The notes under the pieces were generated by a model that made no database searches, was not told the DNA's origin, and saw only the letters and a program-made list of their open reading frames with translations. A stretch of 64,000 nucleotides of DNA from positions 19,565,578 to 19,629,577 of the forward strand of contig OZ025206.1 of the NCBI GenBank assembly GCA_964019055.1, in the 5' to 3' direction. The position numbers and the translations under genes were made by a program. Source of the DNA: Anthopleura xanthogrammica. Lineage: Eukaryota > Cnidaria > Anthozoa > Actiniaria > Actiniidae. Shown here in pieces: positions 60,035 through 64,000 of the stretch (the first letter of the stretch is position 1; each line of letters opens with the position of its first letter).

Positions 60035-60208
60035 CTTAGATCCAGTTCAGACGAGTATGTAGACCAAACTTAACACATGTTGTATCCTGGCGCTAAGCAA
60101 AATATCTGATTTCTTATATAGTCAGTTCTGGGGGGTTTTCTTAGCCGCTGATCTCAAAGGCAATAAGATTCGACGCTGTAAAAGTTCGACGTCTGAACTG
60201 GACCTAAG
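60035..60208. mobile_element. MITE, about 174 bp
   Basis: The ends CTTAGATCCAGTTCAGACG and CGTCTGAACTGGACCTAAG are near-perfect inverted repeats. Confidence 0.75.
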
Positions 60209-60308
60209 AACGGCTGCAAAGGAGGCTATGGGAGCCGTAATACTCTTAGTATTCATGACTGTGGCCCTCGTTCCACGATGGAATTAGAATTCAAAGTATG
60301 GGTTGCTG

Positions 60309-60396
60309 TTTTTTTCTACTGAGGGAGGAAAACCAGACAACCCGGAAGAATAACTCTCAAAGCACAAGAGAGAACTATTAACAAGCAACTCTACTT
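60309..60396 (-). repeat. SINE body fragment
   Basis: On the minus strand GAGTTGCTTGTTAATAG, TTCTCTCTTGTGCTTTGAG and GGTTGTCTGGTTTTCCTCCC match the SINE body at 20.5 kb. Head and tail are absent. Confidence 0.5.
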
Positions 60397-61348
60397 TTTG
60401 ATGATCGCAGGTCCGATAATTGAACGTCCAACGACCGTGGCGAAAGCTGAGAGACAGTATAGTGTATTCAATATCCCACACCATCGTCCGTGTGTCCTAA
60501 AAATCTCTAGAAGGCATTTATTCTTTGTATTAGTATAGCAGTGATTATTGTTAACAGAAATTTTCAGTTCCCGCTGATGATTACAGTGCATAGGGTCTTG
60601 AGCCATTTCAGTGAAAACAGCTCAATGAGCGTGCGTACCCCTAGACTCCATTAATGATTTCAAATTATTCGAATATTGAGTTGATTATTCACCGAGTTTT
60701 CATTCAAAAATCCGAAGACTCCAAAGACTCCACATTCATTACACAACTAAAATTCTAAGGGACGGCCTTTCTGGCATGGGCAGTTTTTCTTGGCATGGCA
60801 ATTGTTGAATAATCCAATCAAAACTCGAGTAGATAATTTATTTTCAAGTTTGGAGTCAGAATAAATAATGAATATATCAATCAGTCGAGAAACTGAATGG
60901 ACATTTTTTTGTATAGCGATCATGTTTATTCTCGGACTAACTTAAGATTGGCGTAATGGGTTAAACTTTTGTCAGTCAATTGCTGGAGAAACAACTGTTT
61001 CTTTTGCGGGCTGCCTGTGGTGTGATTAATGTCCCCCTTGTTCCCAATTCCCCCTCCTTTCCCCCTTCTCCCTCCTTTATTACACAGGGATCCCAAGCGC
61101 CAAAAGCGACGTTTGTCAACGAGGCTACAAGACAATTAAAACTGAACTAAAGAAACAAAACAGAATTCTTTCATATTTTTTGTTGATTTAAGATTTATTG
61201 AATGTTGTACTTCAAAAAAGGTAAGACAGTAACAAAGAGTATATTTTGCGGATAAGGGTTTTTCCAGGGTTTTGCTTCGGGTGTGTACGCACAGTAAATG
61301 AAAGTTGGCCCAAGCAATATTTGTGGGTTACAGGGAAAACGATGTCGT

Positions 61349-63969
61349 TCAAGTACCCCTCATGCCAAGAGCTTGCTCCAACTCGGCGCGTTTTTGTTGA
61401 ACCTGGAAAGAAACGTAAATAAAGCGTGTTATGGCATATGATTCTCAATACTAAACCCTTCAGCTTTGGTGTAATGTTTTCCTATTTCAAACCCCTAAGC
61501 AATAATATTTGTTAGCAATTAAAGCAGTAAAGAAAGGAATAACAATCAAGGGAATGAACTTTGTTTGAATTGCTGAAAAATGCCTAAGTAATAGCAGTTA
61601 CAATGTGACATGATAATCAATCCCAAGGCCTCGTCCACACTAATGCTTTTTTAAAACGCTCCGTTTTCGAACGAAAACGCCGCATCGAAAGCGCCTAGCG
61701 TTTTGATTTGATTGGTTGATCTAACGAGATAACTTTAATGAGGAATGTTTTGTATAGACCCCTTGCACGTGACGTCAAAGCAGCTCAATTTGGAGGACAA
61801 AACAAAAGAATTCCAATCTCCTGAGAATTGGAACCTATTGTTTTGTCCTCCAAATTGAGCTGCATTCCGACGTGCTGCAAGGGGTTTATTGTCGACTAAC
61901 ATGGCGGCTAGTGACGTAACATGCACCCCAAGAATAACCAGCATATAGTCCAAGTGATATAAATTACTGTAAAAAGAATTAAACATACCTTGCTATAGAA
62001 GTAGCGACAAACAGCTTCTTGTGACCAGGGCAGGTAGTAGAAGTCTGCTCTCCTTTCTTCTTCAGGGTTCCCCACCACATCTGTCATAACCTTAAGGTCT
62101 TGACACTGAGACTGAATCCATTTGTTGATGAAACCTTGGGTATCACGAGCAAAGCCCAGGAAGAACTCACGGTTGATCTTCAGATTATTGATTGTCTCCA
62201 CTGTCTCGTATATCTGTGGAACAGTTCATTGTAATCATTAGTTTCAATTCTTTATGCAGAGTTCACAAATATGTCAAAATTATTGATGACTCCGCCGAGT
62301 TGAACTAAGGGGCCAACTTGACTCTAAGACGCTGGCCAGAAATTCAAATAAAAACTACTTTCTCGCCATAAACCCAATAATATGCGATTATGTAGACTCC
62401 ATAATTTCAGGAGCACAAGTCAAAATAACTCTATTCACTTATTAACAAGCAGCTTTGAGATCTCTGCCTTAATTTTTTCCTATTCATTTAAAAGTGAAAG
62501 GAATATTAAGAATTTAATTTTCAATTTATGCACGAAGAACAGTAGCATACTACTAGAGTCCCATACGCAGTTTGTTTTCGGGGATGGATTTTGGCAACAA
62601 AAGTTCCCACAAAATCCACAAGACCTCTGTGAATATAAGCTATATAGGATATGTACTGGATACATTCTACAATAAAAACGAATCGTGAGTCTTGAAATCT
62701 TCACTGCATTTTGTAGTTCAAAAAAATCAAAGATATCCAATAACCCCCCACTAAAGTGTAGACTACATTGAAGTGGTAAGGCAGGACCTGAGGATTTAAT
62801 ACTAGCTTTCGTGAAACTTTCAGGGGGTTGTTGGGAGGGGCTGCCATGGGTCTAATAGTAGCCCAATAAAACAGACATCTATTACCCCCCCCCCCCCCTC
62901 CCACACACACACACACACACAATGATATCAGTGAGCAAATTGACATTTGTTTCCTCAAGCTTGTCTAACATCCATGTGTGAGGTAAGATTATTATGTTTT
63001 TTTAAAGATGTGAAAATGGCAGGGTTTGAACCCATGGCCTTAGGGTTAGTAACCTACGTTCTAACCGACTGATTGTTTCTAGGAATACTTTATATTGTTA
63101 ATGGTAATACATGTAGCTAAGAGTATATTGTATTTATGTGTATTTATCAATACCAACCTTGTTATCATATGTAGCTATCTCATTCTGACTAGCAGTAGAC
63201 AAAAGGAAGGACTGCATTTGGGCCTTCAATGTGTCATCCTGAAAAAGCATTATGTATTTCGGTTATCAACATAAGTCTCCTGAGAAAGGACTATAACAGA
63301 AGAGAATCGGAAAGAAGAGAAGAGAAATAGAATAGAATGGAATAAATGAAGCAGAAACTAAAATCAAACAGTCTTCTTTTTTAACTTTGATAAATTCAAG
63401 CAAAGAAAAAGATATAAATTGTTCATAAATACAGGTAAATGACTTACCACTTCTACATCAATATCATAACATGTCACTCGTTTATTTTCAGGAACCTCTT
63501 TGCTGCAACCATCAAAATAAAATGGATTAATTTACAGTGATTTTCAAAAATATGTGGACACCGAAGTTCAATCAACAACATGCAAACGATGTTGTGGCTT
63601 CCATCAATCAAAAAAATCTGTCTGCATTCTTCATATTTTTTGACTGCCGGCAGTGAAAACCTCAACATGCAACTTGCAACTAAGGAGTCCGTGTAATATC
63701 AAAAATTGCAGTAATAAGAGAATGCAAATTCAACATCAATGATTGCATACTGCATTACACTCCGAGTTTTGTATTGTTTTTAAGTCGGTTGCCATGTTAG
63801 GATGACCTGTACTTATTTTTCAGCACCTTTAAATGCATTACTTAAGAATAAATGTTTCAAAATCAACATACTTGATGACATGGTTAATAACAATAGGATC
63901 TGGAGGCATGAGAAGTTGATTCAATCTCTGTGGGATTTCACTGAACTTCATTCTCTCGCAGTCAAAAAT
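61349..63969 (-). CDS. smarcd1: SMARCD (BAF60) SWI/SNF subunit, C-terminal part
   Basis: Five terminal exons: 63872-63969, 63448-63502, 63158-63238, 61989-62213, 61349-61402, all GT-AG and in frame, giving the last 170 residues. The first encodes the end of the SWIB/MDM2 domain ([20 protein letters not shown]). Then come [36 protein letters not shown], and the tail block [18 protein letters not shown] with [20 protein letters not shown], all close to human SMARCD1-3. Family role: nuclear subunit of BAF/PBAF chromatin remodellers, linking them to transcription factors. The gene is cut by the right edge of the window and its N-terminal half lies beyond 64000. Cnidarians probably have a single SMARCD, so the symbol stands for the family. 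AATAAA (minus) is at 61194-61199. Confidence 0.95.
61755..61888. mobile_element. Foldback MITE, family copy 2
   Basis: The ends TAGACCCCTTGCACG and CGTGCTGCAAGGGGTTTA and the inner arms CTCAATTTGGAGGACAAAAC / TTTTGTCCTCCAAATTGAG match copy 1 at 51374-51508 along the whole length. It sits in the last SMARCD intron. Just left (about 61629-61700) is a GCCTCGTCCACACTAATGC end of another element. Confidence 0.85.
63018..63073 (-). repeat. tRNA-like fragment (pseudogene or SINE head)
   Basis: On the minus strand CAGTCGGTTAGAACG resembles a D-arm/A box and GGGTTCAAACCC is a good T-arm/B box, at tRNA-like spacing. The anticodon stem does not pair and the acceptor stem is missing, so this is a pseudogene or SINE piece in a SMARCD intron. 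Confidence 0.5.
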
Positions 63970-64000
63970 CTGATGAACAAAAACAGGTATAAATTATTCT

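Noticed and set aside
63018..63073. Functional tRNA gene
   Set aside because: The A- and B-box-like words are present but the acceptor and anticodon stems do not form.

Overview
The window is nuclear DNA of a cnidarian, most likely a hexacorallian (stony coral or sea anemone). The diagnostic gene is a minicollagen at 57.4-59.1 kb, the collagen of the cnidarian stinging capsule, with both six-cysteine CRDs, polyproline arms and 14 Gly-X-Y triplets. Vertebrate-like exon-intron structure, AT-rich intergenic DNA and many small inverted-repeat elements (MITEs) and tRNA-derived SINEs agree with this. The species cannot be fixed from sequence alone.

Layout. 0-8 kb: no gene recognised. 8.1-9.0 kb (minus): two-exon Ptf1a bHLH gene; exon 2, reconstructed here, encodes the two tryptophan motifs that in vertebrates bind RBPJ. 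9-27.8 kb: gene-poor, with scattered repeats and a hammerhead-ribozyme-like core at 17.9 kb. 27.8-28.3 kb (minus): single-exon Mesp/mesogenin-like bHLH gene. 32.1-43.0 kb (minus): 18-exon, 574-residue coiled-coil protein that looks like the C10orf67 (DUF4709) family. 43.4-56.2 kb (plus): complete 23-exon CCDC93, head-to-head with the previous gene over a 424-bp gap. 57.4-59.1 kb (minus): minicollagen. 59.6-59.8 kb (minus): weak hypothetical ORF. 61.3-64 kb (minus): last five exons of SMARCD (BAF60), continuing beyond the right edge.

How the genes relate. There is no operon logic. Ptf1a and the Mesp-like gene are developmental transcription factors in a sparse, potentially enhancer-rich domain. 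CCDC93 (endosomal recycling, Commander/CCC complex) and SMARCD (SWI/SNF remodelling) are housekeeping. The C10orf67-like gene and CCDC93 probably share a bidirectional promoter. As I recall the human map, PTF1A and C10orf67 are neighbours on chromosome 10p12, so the first half of this window may be an ancient linkage group predating the cnidarian-bilaterian split.

Most striking signals: the possible Ptf1a-C10orf67 microsynteny; the conserved RBPJ-binding tail of Ptf1a; the hammerhead-like RNA; a tract of about 92 perfect TTCG units filling most of CCDC93 intron 22; a GC-AG intron whose acceptor abuts SINE-linked 57-bp repeats; and two inverted-repeat elements with exact 9-bp target duplications.
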